Source: UBA1172 sp049889655
GTDB lineage: Bacteria; Pseudomonadota; Alphaproteobacteria; Puniceispirillales; UBA1172
NCBI GenBank assembly: GCA_049889655.1
Contig: JBMHCY010000022.1
Coordinates: forward strand, 1-39,959
Length of the DNA stretch: 39,959 nucleotides
Direction: 5' to 3'
Of this stretch, positions 25,657-34,787 are shown piece after piece. The translations under genes and the position numbers were made by a program. The notes beneath the pieces were generated by a model, which saw only the letters and a program-made list of their open reading frames with translations, was not told where the DNA came from and searched no databases. The first letter of the stretch is position 1. Each line of letters opens with the position of its first letter.

Positions 25657-27165
25657 TCAGTGATCGCCGCGGACAACACCGTTTTCGGTGATCATGGTGC
25701 GGGCAAAGCGGCCTTCAGCCTTTTCCATCCGATGGCTCAACAGGGCGGCGGTGAGCGCCTGGCTCGCCTCGGCAAAAGCGCTGTTTTCTTCAGCATTAAC
25801 AGGCCTTTCCCCTGATCCGGCATCGAGCATCAGCTGCGGCAACCCGCCGCCGAAATGCACCAGCCGCTGATCACCGGCACGGAGAACCGCCAAATGGCAC
25901 TGCCGGGCGGGAAGCCCCAACTGTCGCTGCCAGAGTGTCGGGGTGACAGGATCACCGAAATCAATTTCCGACATGGTGACCTGACGCCATTGCGCCGGTG
26001 TTTCGCCCCGGATCAGCGGTGTCAGCGGAACACCATCCATCGTATCAGGCACGGCAAGGCCCAGCAGGTCGAGCAGCGTCGGGGTGACGTCGATTGATTC
26101 GGTGGGCAGATCAACGACCGCCCCGGCGCGGCCCCGGGGATGATCCGCCAGTTTGATCACCAGCGGCACATGAAAGGCTGCATCGTGATAACTCATCTTC
26201 CCCCAGAGACCGTGATCACCCAGCATTTCGCCGTGATCCGCTGTCAGGATGATCGTCGTTTTTTCATAGCGGCCTGTCTCTTTCAGCCAGCCGATGATAC
26301 GGCCGAGATGGTGGTCAAGTTCAGCCACCAGCCCCATATAGATCGCCCTCATCATGGCTGTATTTTCAGGGCTGTGGACGAGATCATCAAACCCGACAAC
26401 CATGTCGCTGACCCCCCTATATTGACGGGCGGGGGGATCAAAAGGATGCGGCGGCTGGCCGCTGGCCGCTTCCCGGGCAGGCGGCATCGCGGCAGGGTCA
26501 AAGAGGCTGTTATAGGGGGCCGGGGCGACAAAGGGCGGATGCGGCCTGATGAAGGTCACATGGGCACACCATCCATCGCCGCGTGACGGCAGATCAAGCA
26601 GCAGCCGGTCGGTCAGAAAGGCGGTGTCGCTATGGGCGGCAGCATAGCGTGCGGGTGAGGCCGGTGTGTCGCCCGCAGGCCTGTAGACAGCCGAGCCGGT
26701 GCCCAGATCATAGCCTTGAGTATCGAGATAGGCTTCCCAGGCACGGTTGCAGTCAAACCGCATTTCCTGCGCTTCCATGAAGCCAGTCATGACCTGCTCA
26801 TAGGATGTCAGCACCGGATCATCCGGGGCGAAATGGCGTGGATCGGGCGAGGTGTCGGTATACCCGTAAAGCAGCGGCTGGAGCCCTGCTTCCCGCAGGC
26901 TAAGGGCCAGATTGGGCTTGTCCTGGGGTAGCGGCGTGCCGTTTCGCACCGACCGGTGGTTCATGGCGTATTGGCCGGTCAGCAGCGAGGCCCGGGCCGG
27001 GCCGCAGGGGCTGGTCACGGAATAATGACGGGTGAAGGTCACCGCATCATCCATCAGGCTGCGGAAATGGGGCAGGTCTGCAGTATCAGCAAGCGCCCCG
27101 CATATGGCATCAGCGCGCATCTGATCAAAGACGATAAAAAGCGTATTCGAATGATCAGCCTGCAT
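25657..27165 (-). CDS. Sulfatase-fold phosphonate monoester hydrolase (formylglycine type)
   Basis: The 502-aa alkaline-phosphatase-superfamily enzyme has the C-x-P-x-R maturation motif as SPCGPARAS, with C54 expected to become formylglycine. Residues recalled as catalytic in rhizobial/Burkholderia phosphonate monoester hydrolases have counterparts: D14-Q15 (FDQMRAD), R58, N75, H209 (RPHPPF), D310-H311 (TADHGE) and K323. The DQ pair and overall length (514 aa in Rhizobium) favour that enzyme over arylsulfatases. It hydrolyses phosphonate and phosphate esters. Placement beside phnWAY supports a role in freeing aminoethylphosphonate from esters. The ATG at 27165 is preceded by AGGGTG; a GTG two codons upstream is possible. 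No signal peptide is seen, so it is cytoplasmic. Formylglycine-generating enzyme is not in the window. Confidence 0.85.
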   Translation of the reverse strand: MQADHSNTLFIVFDQMRADAICGALADTADLPHFRSLMDDAVTFTRHYSVTSPCGPARASLLTGQYAMNHRSVRNGTPLPQDKPNLALSLREAGLQPLLYGYTDTSPDPRHFAPDDPVLTSYEQVMTGFMEAQEMRFDCNRAWEAYLDTQGYDLGTGSAVYRPAGDTPASPARYAAAHSDTAFLTDRLLLDLPSRGDGWCAHVTFIRPHPPFVAPAPYNSLFDPAAMPPAREAASGQPPHPFDPPARQYRGVSDMVVGFDDLVHSPENTAMMRAIYMGLVAELDHHLGRIIGWLKETGRYEKTTIILTADHGEMLGDHGLWGKMSYHDAAFHVPLVIKLADHPRGRAGAVVDLPTESIDVTPTLLDLLGLAVPDTMDGVPLTPLIRGETPAQWRQVTMSEIDFGDPVTPTLWQRQLGLPARQCHLAVLRAGDQRLVHFGGGLPQLMLDAGSGERPVNAEENSAFAEASQALTAALLSHRMEKAEGRFARTMITENGVVRGDH

Positions 27166-27227
27166 TGTCACCCTATTGCTGATACCTGATTAATACGTTT
27201 GAGCAAACAATGCCTGGTCATCCGAGG

Positions 27228-28172
27228 TCAACCCCTTTTCGCGCCAGCAGCCTGTTTTGCGCCTGCGATAGAAGCCACGGGGTCGGTCCCTGCCAGCATA
27301 TTGAAAATGGCCCTGATCACGGGAACGTCGCGACGTGCTGTCAGGCACGCCACTGTTTCCGCCATATCAAGCCCCTCGGCATTGATGCTGATCTGGTCAA
27401 GCCGACTGTCAGCAACAATTTCAGCTGCCGACGCAAAGCCGATCCCGAAACCTTCCGCCACCAGATCGCGCATGGCTTCACGGCCTTCCACCACCATGGC
27501 CGGGGTCAGCCTGACCCCGGCAAGCCTGGCCGCTTCGATGACCTGCGCCTGGGTTTCAGACCCCCGTTCCCTGAAAATCAGCGGCAAATCGACCAGATCA
27601 TCAAAAGACAGCCCTGTTGCCTTGGCGCGCTGATGACCGGGCCTGGCGTCGTGCTGATCAAAAAACCCCGGGGCGGCAAGGGCAATGATCGGTGAGACCC
27701 CAAGGGCAAGCGTATCCAGATCAGGCGAGGCTGTCGTACTGCCAAAAATACCGATATCAGCCTCATACTGGCGCAGGGCATTGAGCACCTCGGCGGAATT
27801 GCCTGTTTTCAGCTCAACAAGAATACCGGGATGGGCCTGCCTGAACCGATGCAGTGTCGTGGTGATATGCGCCGATGAATCAGCCATGATCCGCAGCCTG
27901 CCCTGAAGGGCCTTGCGTGACTGGTCAAGAAATTCGCCGATCACCTCTTCAGCATCAAAGAACTGACGGGCAAGCCTGAACAAGTCTTCCCCTGCCTCGG
28001 TCAGGACGACTTTCCGGTTGCGGCGGGTGAACAGCAACACATCATGATCGCGTTCCAGCTGGCGGACATGATCAGACAGAGACGGCTGCGACTGGTTGAG
28101 ATACGCCGCCGCTCGCGAAAACCCGCCTTGACGGGCCACATGATAAAACGCCCTGAGCTGACTGTACCGCAT
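27228..28172 (-). CDS. LysR-family regulator, probably of the phosphonate genes
   Basis: The 314-aa product has the LysR winged helix at 1-60 (MRYSQLRAFYHVARQGGFSRAAAYLNQ..., with SQPSLSDHVRQLE as the recognition helix) and a two-lobed effector domain after about residue 90. It is divergent from phnW across 117 bp, the classic arrangement for a LysR activator of its neighbour. LysR regulators of phnWAY-type clusters are known in other proteobacteria and respond to AEP or a pathway intermediate; that role here is inferred. The upstream hydrolase gene is also on the minus strand 62 bp downstream and may share its transcript. Confidence 0.9.
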   Translation of the reverse strand: MRYSQLRAFYHVARQGGFSRAAAYLNQSQPSLSDHVRQLERDHDVLLFTRRNRKVVLTEAGEDLFRLARQFFDAEEVIGEFLDQSRKALQGRLRIMADSSAHITTTLHRFRQAHPGILVELKTGNSAEVLNALRQYEADIGIFGSTTASPDLDTLALGVSPIIALAAPGFFDQHDARPGHQRAKATGLSFDDLVDLPLIFRERGSETQAQVIEAARLAGVRLTPAMVVEGREAMRDLVAEGFGIGFASAAEIVADSRLDQISINAEGLDMAETVACLTARRDVPVIRAIFNMLAGTDPVASIAGAKQAAGAKRG

Positions 28173-28289
28173 TCCAAGCGCCTTTATATCTATAGGTTAA
28201 AGTTATAATACAATAAAATATTACGATTTTACATATATATAATGCTGCTTCAGATTAACCTGCATATCAGCCTTCGCGGGGGTGTTCTG
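28173..28289. promoter_or_regulatory. Divergent lysR-phnW promoter region
   Basis: A very AT-rich patch spans about 28185-28245. TATAAT at 28238-28243 is a good -10 for phnW without a good -35, as expected for a LysR-activated promoter. Several T-N11-A candidates and a small CTATAG palindrome near 28190 fall inside it, but base composition makes such matches cheap, so no single box is assigned. Confidence 0.4.
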
Positions 28290-29498
28290 ATGAAACAAAA
28301 AACAGCCAATCATCCTGGCGATCATGCTTTCCCGGCCCCGGCCATGGGTGAGGCGTTCCTGCTCACCCCGGGACCCTTGACCACGGCGTTTGAGGTCAAG
28401 CAGGCGATGCTCCGTGACTGGGGCAGCTGGGATGGTGATTTTCGCGCCCTGACTGCTGATCTGCGGGCCCGTCTTCTGGCGGTGCTCGGCCCCGGCAGCA
28501 AAGATTACGAATGCATTCCCCTGCAAGGGTCCGGAACCTATGCAGTCGAGGCCATGCTCGGCAGTTTCGCCCCGCGCGACGGCAAGGTTCTGGTGCTGGC
28601 CAACGGGGCCTACGGGATGCGGGCCGCCGAAACGATGGGCTATCTCGGGCGGGAATTCCACCTGCTCGACAAAGGCGATTATCTGCCGCCGCGGGGGCAT
28701 GAAGTGGCATCCATTCTGGCGGCGGACCCTGCCATCACCCATGTGCTGGCGATCCATTGCGAAACCAGTTCCGGGATTCTCAACCCGCTGGCCGAGATTG
28801 CCGCAGCGACCCGGGATGCTGGCCGGAAACTGCTGATCGACAGTATGTCTGCTTTCGGTGCGGTTGCCATCGACCCCAAGACGATCCCCTTCGAGGCCAT
28901 GGTCTCGTCGGCCAATAAATGTATTGAGGGCGTGCCCGGTTTCGGATTTGTCTTTGCCCGCCGTGATGCGCTGGTTGCCGCCAAGGGGAACAGCCATTCG
29001 CTCAGCCTTGATGTGCACGCGCAATGGGCAGCGATGGAAAAGACCGGGCAGTGGCGGTTCACACCGCCGACCCATGCTGTTGCAGCATTTATCGAGGCAC
29101 TGCGGATTTTTGATGCTGAAGGCGGTGTTGCAGCCCGGGGCGCACGCTATGCCCGCAACCGGGATGTGCTGGTGGCGGGGATGCGGGAGCTCGGCTTTGA
29201 AACCCTGCTTGATGAGGCCTGGCTTTCACCGATCATCGTGACTTTTTTCTGCCCCCGGGACCCGGCCTTCCGGTTTGACCAGTTCTACGACCTGATGAAA
29301 GCCGAAGGCTATATTATCTATCCCGGCAAACTGACGGTGGTCGACAGTTTCCGTGTCGGTTGTATCGGCCGCATGGATGCGCATATCATGCAAGGCGTTG
29401 TTGATGCTGCCGGCAAGGCCCTCACTGCCATGGGGGTCAAGGATGCTTCACCACCCCCCGATGCCCTCGAAGAACGCAAGCAGCTGTCTTCATCTTGA
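28290..29498 (+). CDS. phnW: 2-aminoethylphosphonate-pyruvate transaminase
   Basis: The 402-aa PLP enzyme converts AEP plus pyruvate to phosphonoacetaldehyde plus alanine. PhnW hallmarks are LLTPGPLTT at 24-32, RDWGSWDGDF near 42-51, the LQGSGTYAVEAML block near 79-90, HCETSSGILNP near 156-165, the PLP-ring aspartate D184 in LLIDSMSAFG, and the Schiff-base lysine K210 in SSANKCIEGVPGF. The ATG at 28290 follows a GGGGG site; an in-frame ATG at 28242 overlaps the -10 region and is unlikely. First gene of phnW-phnA-phnY, with about 26 bp to phnA. Confidence 0.96.
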   Translation: MKQKTANHPGDHAFPAPAMGEAFLLTPGPLTTAFEVKQAMLRDWGSWDGDFRALTADLRARLLAVLGPGSKDYECIPLQGSGTYAVEAMLGSFAPRDGKVLVLANGAYGMRAAETMGYLGREFHLLDKGDYLPPRGHEVASILAADPAITHVLAIHCETSSGILNPLAEIAAATRDAGRKLLIDSMSAFGAVAIDPKTIPFEAMVSSANKCIEGVPGFGFVFARRDALVAAKGNSHSLSLDVHAQWAAMEKTGQWRFTPPTHAVAAFIEALRIFDAEGGVAARGARYARNRDVLVAGMRELGFETLLDEAWLSPIIVTFFCPRDPAFRFDQFYDLMKAEGYIIYPGKLTVVDSFRVGCIGRMDAHIMQGVVDAAGKALTAMGVKDASPPPDALEERKQLSSS

Positions 29499-29524
29499 AT
29501 TCTGGCCCTGAAGGATAATGACCC

Positions 29525-30769
29525 ATGACCCAATCCACCCCTGTTGATGTTAACGGCCGCACCTATGCCGCCCCGAAAACCTGTGCCGTGGTGATCTGCC
29601 TTGATGGCTGCGAGCCGGAATATCTCGATGTCGCCATTGCCGAGGGATTGATGCCGAACCTGGCCCGCATCCGTGCCGAAGGCACTGATCATCTGGCCCA
29701 TTCGGTGATCCCGTCCTTCACCAACCCCAACAATATGTCGATCGCCACCGGCAGGCCGCCGGCGGTTCACGGCATCTGCGGCAATTTCCTCTTCGATCCT
29801 GATACCGGTGAGGAAGTGATGATGAACGATGTCCGGTTTCTGCGGGCCCCGACCATTTTTTCAGGCTATTACGCCGCCGGGGCTCGGGTTGCTGTGATCA
29901 CCGCCAAAGATAAACTGCGTGCCCTGCTGGGGGCCGGGCTCAGCTTTGATGAAGACCGGGCGATCTGCTTTTCCTCGGAACGCGCCGATCAGGCCACCAA
30001 AGCCACCAACGGCATCGACAATGCCAGCACCTGGCTGGGGCGTGATGTGCCGGAAGTCTATTCCGGCGCGTTGTCTGAATTCGTCTTTGCGGCGGGCTGC
30101 AAACTGCTCGCCGAATGGGCCCCGGATGTGATGTATCTGTCGACCACCGATTATATCCAGCACAAGTTCGCCCCCCATGAACAGGGTGCCAAGGATTTCC
30201 ATGCCATGGTCGATGGCTATCTTGGCCAGCTCGATGCCATGGGGGCTGCGGTCGTGCTGACCGCTGATCACGGCATGAAGCCAAAGCATGATGACAGCGG
30301 CGCCCCTCGGGTTGTCTACATCCAGGACAGCCTTGATCAGTGGCTGGGCGAGGCCGCAGCACGAGTGATACTGCCGATCACCGACCCTTATGTTGTCCAT
30401 CATGGCGCCCTCGGGTCATTCGCCACCGCCTATCTGCCGGAGGATGCCGACCACACCGCCATTATTGCAAAACTGGCCGCCACAGACGGGATCATGCTCG
30501 CCATCGACAAGGCCGAAGCCTGTGCACGGTTTGATCTGCCTGCCGACCGGATCGGTGATGTCGTGCTCGTCTCGGAGGAGAATATCACCATCGGCACCTC
30601 GGCCGACCGCCATGATCTGGCGGCCCTGAAAGAACCTCTGCGCAGCCATGGCGGGCTGACCGAACAGGTTGTGCCGTTCATCGTCAATCGCAAGATTGAC
30701 CTGCCCGCCGCCCCGGAATTGCGTAATTTCGATGCATTCTACTATGCCGCCCTGGCGGCCTCTGCCTGA
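29525..30769 (+). CDS. phnA: Phosphonoacetate hydrolase
   Basis: The 414-aa alkaline-phosphatase-superfamily enzyme splits phosphonoacetate into acetate and phosphate with two zinc ions. Ligands recalled for Sinorhizobium meliloti PhnA (D29, T68, D211, H215, D250, H251, H377) all occur here at a constant minus-two offset: D27, T66, D209, H213, D248, H249 and H375. That makes the assignment firm. The ATG at 29525 has an AAGGA site. It sits between phnW and phnY and would finish the pathway after PhnY oxidises phosphonoacetaldehyde. Confidence 0.96.
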   Translation: MTQSTPVDVNGRTYAAPKTCAVVICLDGCEPEYLDVAIAEGLMPNLARIRAEGTDHLAHSVIPSFTNPNNMSIATGRPPAVHGICGNFLFDPDTGEEVMMNDVRFLRAPTIFSGYYAAGARVAVITAKDKLRALLGAGLSFDEDRAICFSSERADQATKATNGIDNASTWLGRDVPEVYSGALSEFVFAAGCKLLAEWAPDVMYLSTTDYIQHKFAPHEQGAKDFHAMVDGYLGQLDAMGAAVVLTADHGMKPKHDDSGAPRVVYIQDSLDQWLGEAAARVILPITDPYVVHHGALGSFATAYLPEDADHTAIIAKLAATDGIMLAIDKAEACARFDLPADRIGDVVLVSEENITIGTSADRHDLAALKEPLRSHGGLTEQVVPFIVNRKIDLPAAPELRNFDAFYYAALAASA

Positions 30770-30784
30770 GAAAGGATAACGATC

Positions 30785-32233
30785 ATGACGGCTCAAGACA
30801 TTCGCAGGGAAGCGATGCGTATCGGGGGCGAGAAGGTCACCACCGATGCAGTGGTGGAGGTCCGTTACCCCTTCACCGATGAGGTGATCGGCACGGTTCC
30901 CGCCGGTAATGCCGAGCACGCCCGCAAAGCGTTTGAGATCGCCGCCGCGTATCAACCGAAACTCAGCCGTTACGAACGCCAGCAGATTCTGTACCGTACT
31001 GCCGAACTTATCCGCGAACGGCGTGAAGAGATCGCCCACTGGCTGACACTCGAACTGGGCATCTGCAAGCAGCATTCGCTCTATGAGGCCGGTCGTTCCT
31101 ATGATGTCTTCACCTTTGCCGGGCAGCTCGCCATCCTTGATGACGGGCAGATCTTTTCCTGTGATCTGACCCCTCATGGCAAGAGCCGGAAGATTTTCAC
31201 CAAGCGTGAGCCTGTCCGCGCCATTTCAGCGATCACCCCGTTCAACCATCCGCTCAACATGGTGGCGCACAAGATCGCCCCGTCGATCGCGACCAACAAC
31301 TGCATGGTCTGCAAGCCGACCGAACTGACCCCGCTGACGGCCCTGACGCTGGCTGACATCCTCTATGAGGCGGGGCTGCCGCCGGAGATGTTCCAGGTTG
31401 TCACCGGCTGGCCGCAGGATATCGGCGATGAGATGATCACCAACCCGAATATTGATATCATCACCTTCACCGGCGGTGTTCCGGTGGGCAAGATGATTGC
31501 CGACAAGGCCGGGTATCGGCGCAGTGCGCTGGAACTGGGCGGCAATGACCCGCTGATTATCCTCAATGATCTGGCGGGGGATGATCTGGATAAAGCGGCA
31601 ACGATTGCCGTCGCCGGGGCAACAGGCAATTCAGGCCAGCGTTGCACGGCGATCAAGCGCATCCTTGTTCAGGAAAGCATTGCCGATGCCATCATCCCGC
31701 TGATTCTGGAAAAGGCGAAGGCGATCCGCTTTGGTGATCCGCAGGACCCGGAAACCCAGCTCGGCTGCGTTATTTCTGCTGATGCCGCAGCCTTGTTTGA
31801 ACAGCGTGTGCTTGATGCTGAAAATGCCGGGGCGAAAATCCTCTATCACCCGGGGCGGCAAGGGGCGTTGCTGCCGCCGATTGTTGTCGATCACGTCCCC
31901 CATGACAGTGAACTGGTGATGGAAGAAACCTTCGGGCCCGTTATTCCGATTGTCCGTGTTCCCGATGATGATGATGCGGTCATGGCGATCTCGAACAGCA
32001 CCGCCTTCGGGCTTTCATCCGGGGTCTGCACCAATGATCTGATCCGCGCCACCCGCTTTATCGAGGGGCTGGATGTGGGGACGGTGAATATCTGGGAACA
32101 GCCGGGCTACCGGATCGAAATGTCTCCCTTCGGCGGCATCAAGGATTCCGGCAACGGGGTCAAGGAAGGCGTGCTGGAAGCCATGAAGTTCTTCACCACG
32201 GTCAAGACCTATTCCCTGCCCTGGCCCAGTTAA
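30785..32233 (+). CDS. phnY: Phosphonoacetaldehyde dehydrogenase
   Basis: The 482-aa aldehyde dehydrogenase oxidises phosphonoacetaldehyde to phosphonoacetate. Residues recalled for S. meliloti PhnY (R108, H159, E254, R290, C291) are found at a constant minus-four offset: R104, H155 (FNHP), E250 (ELGGND), R286 and nucleophile C287 (GQRCTAIKR). The arginines clamp the phosphonate, which distinguishes it from general aldehyde dehydrogenases. The ATG at 30785 has an AAAGGA site, 15 bp after phnA. With no PhnX in the window, the cell appears to use the W-Y-A route. Confidence 0.95.
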   Translation: MTAQDIRREAMRIGGEKVTTDAVVEVRYPFTDEVIGTVPAGNAEHARKAFEIAAAYQPKLSRYERQQILYRTAELIRERREEIAHWLTLELGICKQHSLYEAGRSYDVFTFAGQLAILDDGQIFSCDLTPHGKSRKIFTKREPVRAISAITPFNHPLNMVAHKIAPSIATNNCMVCKPTELTPLTALTLADILYEAGLPPEMFQVVTGWPQDIGDEMITNPNIDIITFTGGVPVGKMIADKAGYRRSALELGGNDPLIILNDLAGDDLDKAATIAVAGATGNSGQRCTAIKRILVQESIADAIIPLILEKAKAIRFGDPQDPETQLGCVISADAAALFEQRVLDAENAGAKILYHPGRQGALLPPIVVDHVPHDSELVMEETFGPVIPIVRVPDDDDAVMAISNSTAFGLSSGVCTNDLIRATRFIEGLDVGTVNIWEQPGYRIEMSPFGGIKDSGNGVKEGVLEAMKFFTTVKTYSLPWPS

Positions 32234-32258
32234 TGGCGGCTGAGGGGGAGCTGACCTG

Positions 32259-33095
32259 ATGACGCCATTCGTCTTTGCCCTTGTGCTTTCCGCTGCATTG
32301 ATCCATGCCCTGTGGAATGCCGTTGTCAAAGGCGCATCAGACCGGACGATCACTTTCGGGCTGGTCATGGCCGGGCACACCCTGCCGGCGCTGATGGCAG
32401 TCCCTTTCCTGCCACTGCCTGACCCTGCCGCCGCCCCCTATCTGATCGCATCCGTGTTCATCCATTGGGGCTATTATTATCTGCTGGTTTCAGCCTATCG
32501 GTTCGGTGATCTGTCGCTGGCCTATCCGATCGCCCGCGGGGCGACGCCGATGCTGGTGGCCCTGTCTGCCCTCATTTTTCTCAATGAAGGCCTGTCGCCG
32601 CAGGGCTGGTTCGGGCTCACCCTTGTCTCAATGGGCATCCTGGCACTGGCGGTGTTTTCACCCCGAAAGGGCAATACCGCCCTCGCGGTGATCTTCGCAC
32701 TGGCAACCGCCATGATGATCGCCACCTATTCGCTGGTCGACGGGGTGGGGGTACGGACGTCGACAAACCCGTTTTCGTATATCGCCTGGCTGTTCATTCT
32801 CGAGGGGGTTGTCGTCTTCCTGATCATCATCCCGCGGATGGACCGCTTACGACAATACAACCGCAAGCAGATCGTCACCGGCCTGACCGGCGGGGTGCTG
32901 GCGGGGCTGGCCTACGGGCTGGTTCTCTTTGCCAAGACCATGGCCCCGCTGGGGATGGTTTCAGCCCTGCGCGAGACATCGGTGATTTTCGCTTCCATGA
33001 TCGGGCTGTTCTGGTTTGGTGAAGGCCCGGCTCGGACGCGATTGACCGCCGCCGTCATCGTGACTGCCGGGATCGTTCTGCTTTCCACGGCATGA
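32259..33095 (+). CDS. DMT/EamA-family membrane protein of the phosphonate cluster
   Basis: The 278-aa product has about ten membrane helices in two EamA halves (LNEG and PIARGATPMLVALSALIF in the first, ETSVIFASMIGLFWFGEGPARTR in the second). It follows phnY by 25 bp with a strong GGGGGAG site. A DMT-family protein of this kind is a known companion of phosphonate genes (the family described as phosphonate-utilisation-associated membrane protein). Whether it imports phosphonates or exports a product is not known. Confidence 0.85.
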   Translation: MTPFVFALVLSAALIHALWNAVVKGASDRTITFGLVMAGHTLPALMAVPFLPLPDPAAAPYLIASVFIHWGYYYLLVSAYRFGDLSLAYPIARGATPMLVALSALIFLNEGLSPQGWFGLTLVSMGILALAVFSPRKGNTALAVIFALATAMMIATYSLVDGVGVRTSTNPFSYIAWLFILEGVVVFLIIIPRMDRLRQYNRKQIVTGLTGGVLAGLAYGLVLFAKTMAPLGMVSALRETSVIFASMIGLFWFGEGPARTRLTAAVIVTAGIVLLSTA

Positions 33096-33123
33096 TGATG
33101 GGATCAGCCCGGCCATAGAATTC

Positions 33124-33137
33124 CGGCACAGGTGCCG
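33124..33137 (+). promoter_or_regulatory. Small hairpin/palindrome before the Na/Pi transporter gene
   Basis: CGGCACAGGTGCCG has perfect 6-bp arms in the 61-bp gap before the Na/Pi-type gene, 19 bp before its ATG. It may be a small operator or an intercistronic stem. No T-run follows. Confidence 0.3.
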
Positions 33138-33156
33138 TAAAACAAAGTGAGGGGAA

Positions 33157-34782
33157 ATGTCGGCAACGTCTATATTTATCAACCTGATCGGTTCGGTGGC
33201 ATTGCTGCTCTGGGGCATGCGGATGGTTCAGACAGGCATTGCCCGGGCGCTCAAAGAACGCCTGCACCAGTTCATGCGGAAGAATATTTCAAACCGCTTC
33301 AACGCCCTGCTTGTCGGGGCGGTGGTCACCGTTGTTCTACAGAGCAGCACCGCCACAGGGCTGATCGTCAGTTCCTTTGCCCGCCGCGGGGTGATCACCA
33401 TCGCCATGGCGCTGGCGCTGATGCTGGGGGCGGATATCGGCACAACAGTTGTCGCCCAGGTTCTGTCTTTTGATGTTGGCTGGCTTTCTCCGCTGCTGCT
33501 ACTGACCGGTGTCGTTACCCATCAGCTGTCTGCGGAAACCAGCGGCAAGCAATGGGGCCGGGTGTTCATTGGCCTTGGCCTGATGCTGCTGGCCCTGACC
33601 CTCATCAGCACGGCCTCACAGCCGCTGCGGGACTCCTCGATCCTGTTGCAGATATTCACCAAACTGGAACATGATTGGCTGCTGGCCATCCTGCTGATGG
33701 CTGTGCTGACCTGGCTTGTTCATTCAAGCCTTGCCATGGTCTTGCTGATCATGGCCATTGCCGGCGGCGGTCTCGTTTCACCAACCATGGGGCTGGTGCT
33801 GGTATTGGGGGCGAATCTCGGCGGCATCATGCCGGCACTGGTTGCAAACTGGCCGAAAGGCCAGGTGGCCCGCCGCGTTCCTGCCAGCAATGCCCTGTTC
33901 AAATTATGCGGTGTGTTGATCATGCTTCCCCTGATCGGCCAGGTTGAGATGCTGATGCAGGCCATCGAACCATCGCTGCAACGCCAGGTGGTCAATTTCC
34001 ATGCCTTTTTCAATATTGCCATCGCCCTGATCTTCCTGCCGTTGATCGGCCCTGTTTCGCGTCTGATGGAAAGACTGCTGCCGGAAGAAACGCAGAGCAA
34101 CGGCGGTGATGGACCCCAGCATCTTGATGATGAGAATATCGGCAATCCTGCGGTTGCCCTTGCCAGCGCAACGCTGGAGACAATCCGCATGGCGCGGACC
34201 GTTGAAGAAATGTTGCGTGACGGGCTGACCGCGATTGAAAACCGTGATGTCAAACTGTCCAGGGCTGTCCTCGACCGTGATGATGAGGTTGATCGTCTCT
34301 ATGAGGCCATCAAACTCTATGTGACGCAGATATCGGGCGAGGAACTGGATAAAAAGGAAAGCCAGCGGGCGACAAATATCCTGACCTTCACCACCGATCT
34401 TGAACATATCGGTGATATTCTTGGCCATCTGATGACCTCGAACGAGAAGAAAATTGCCGCTGATCTCGAATTTTCAGATGAAGGTTTTGAAGAAATTCAG
34501 GCCATGCATATGCGCGTTGCCGACGGCCTGACAATGGCGATCGGGGTTTTTGTTTCCAATGATCCGAAACTGGCGGAACAACTGCTCGACGAAAAACGCA
34601 TCGTCCGCCAGATGGAACAGGACGGGGCGAAATCACATATGGAACGGCTCAGCCAGCAACGTGCTGAAAGCATCAACACAAGCGCCTTGCATATGAATGT
34701 CCTGAGAGACCTGAAACGCATCCATTCGCATATCGTGGCGATCGCCTATCCCGTGCTGGAACAGCGCAAGAAAAAGAAATAA
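33157..34782 (+). CDS. Na/Pi-cotransporter II-family protein with PhoU-like C-terminal domain
   Basis: The 541-aa product has an N-terminal membrane domain of the NptA/NaPi-II type. The hallmark QSSTA occurs in VVLQSSTATGLI near 64-75, and the second repeat has a degenerate HSSLA. LGANLGGIMPAL follows. The C-terminal part (about 340-535) is helical and charged, like PhoU, with TFTTDLEHIGDILGHLM as the PhoU-type helix. Bacterial members can export or leak excess phosphate. The ATG at 33157 has a GAGGGG site. Placement at the end of a pathway that frees phosphate suggests phosphate balance, which is inference. Convergent with a DMT gene, 5 bp between stops. Confidence 0.9.
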   Translation: MSATSIFINLIGSVALLLWGMRMVQTGIARALKERLHQFMRKNISNRFNALLVGAVVTVVLQSSTATGLIVSSFARRGVITIAMALALMLGADIGTTVVAQVLSFDVGWLSPLLLLTGVVTHQLSAETSGKQWGRVFIGLGLMLLALTLISTASQPLRDSSILLQIFTKLEHDWLLAILLMAVLTWLVHSSLAMVLLIMAIAGGGLVSPTMGLVLVLGANLGGIMPALVANWPKGQVARRVPASNALFKLCGVLIMLPLIGQVEMLMQAIEPSLQRQVVNFHAFFNIAIALIFLPLIGPVSRLMERLLPEETQSNGGDGPQHLDDENIGNPAVALASATLETIRMARTVEEMLRDGLTAIENRDVKLSRAVLDRDDEVDRLYEAIKLYVTQISGEELDKKESQRATNILTFTTDLEHIGDILGHLMTSNEKKIAADLEFSDEGFEEIQAMHMRVADGLTMAIGVFVSNDPKLAEQLLDEKRIVRQMEQDGAKSHMERLSQQRAESINTSALHMNVLRDLKRIHSHIVAIAYPVLEQRKKKK

Positions 34783-34787
34783 AGGCT

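Noticed and set aside
25442..25663. Possible 73-residue gene in the AT-rich spacer
   Set aside because: There is no ribosome site or recognisable domain, and it overlaps the end of the neighbouring gene. Composition looks like a promoter region.
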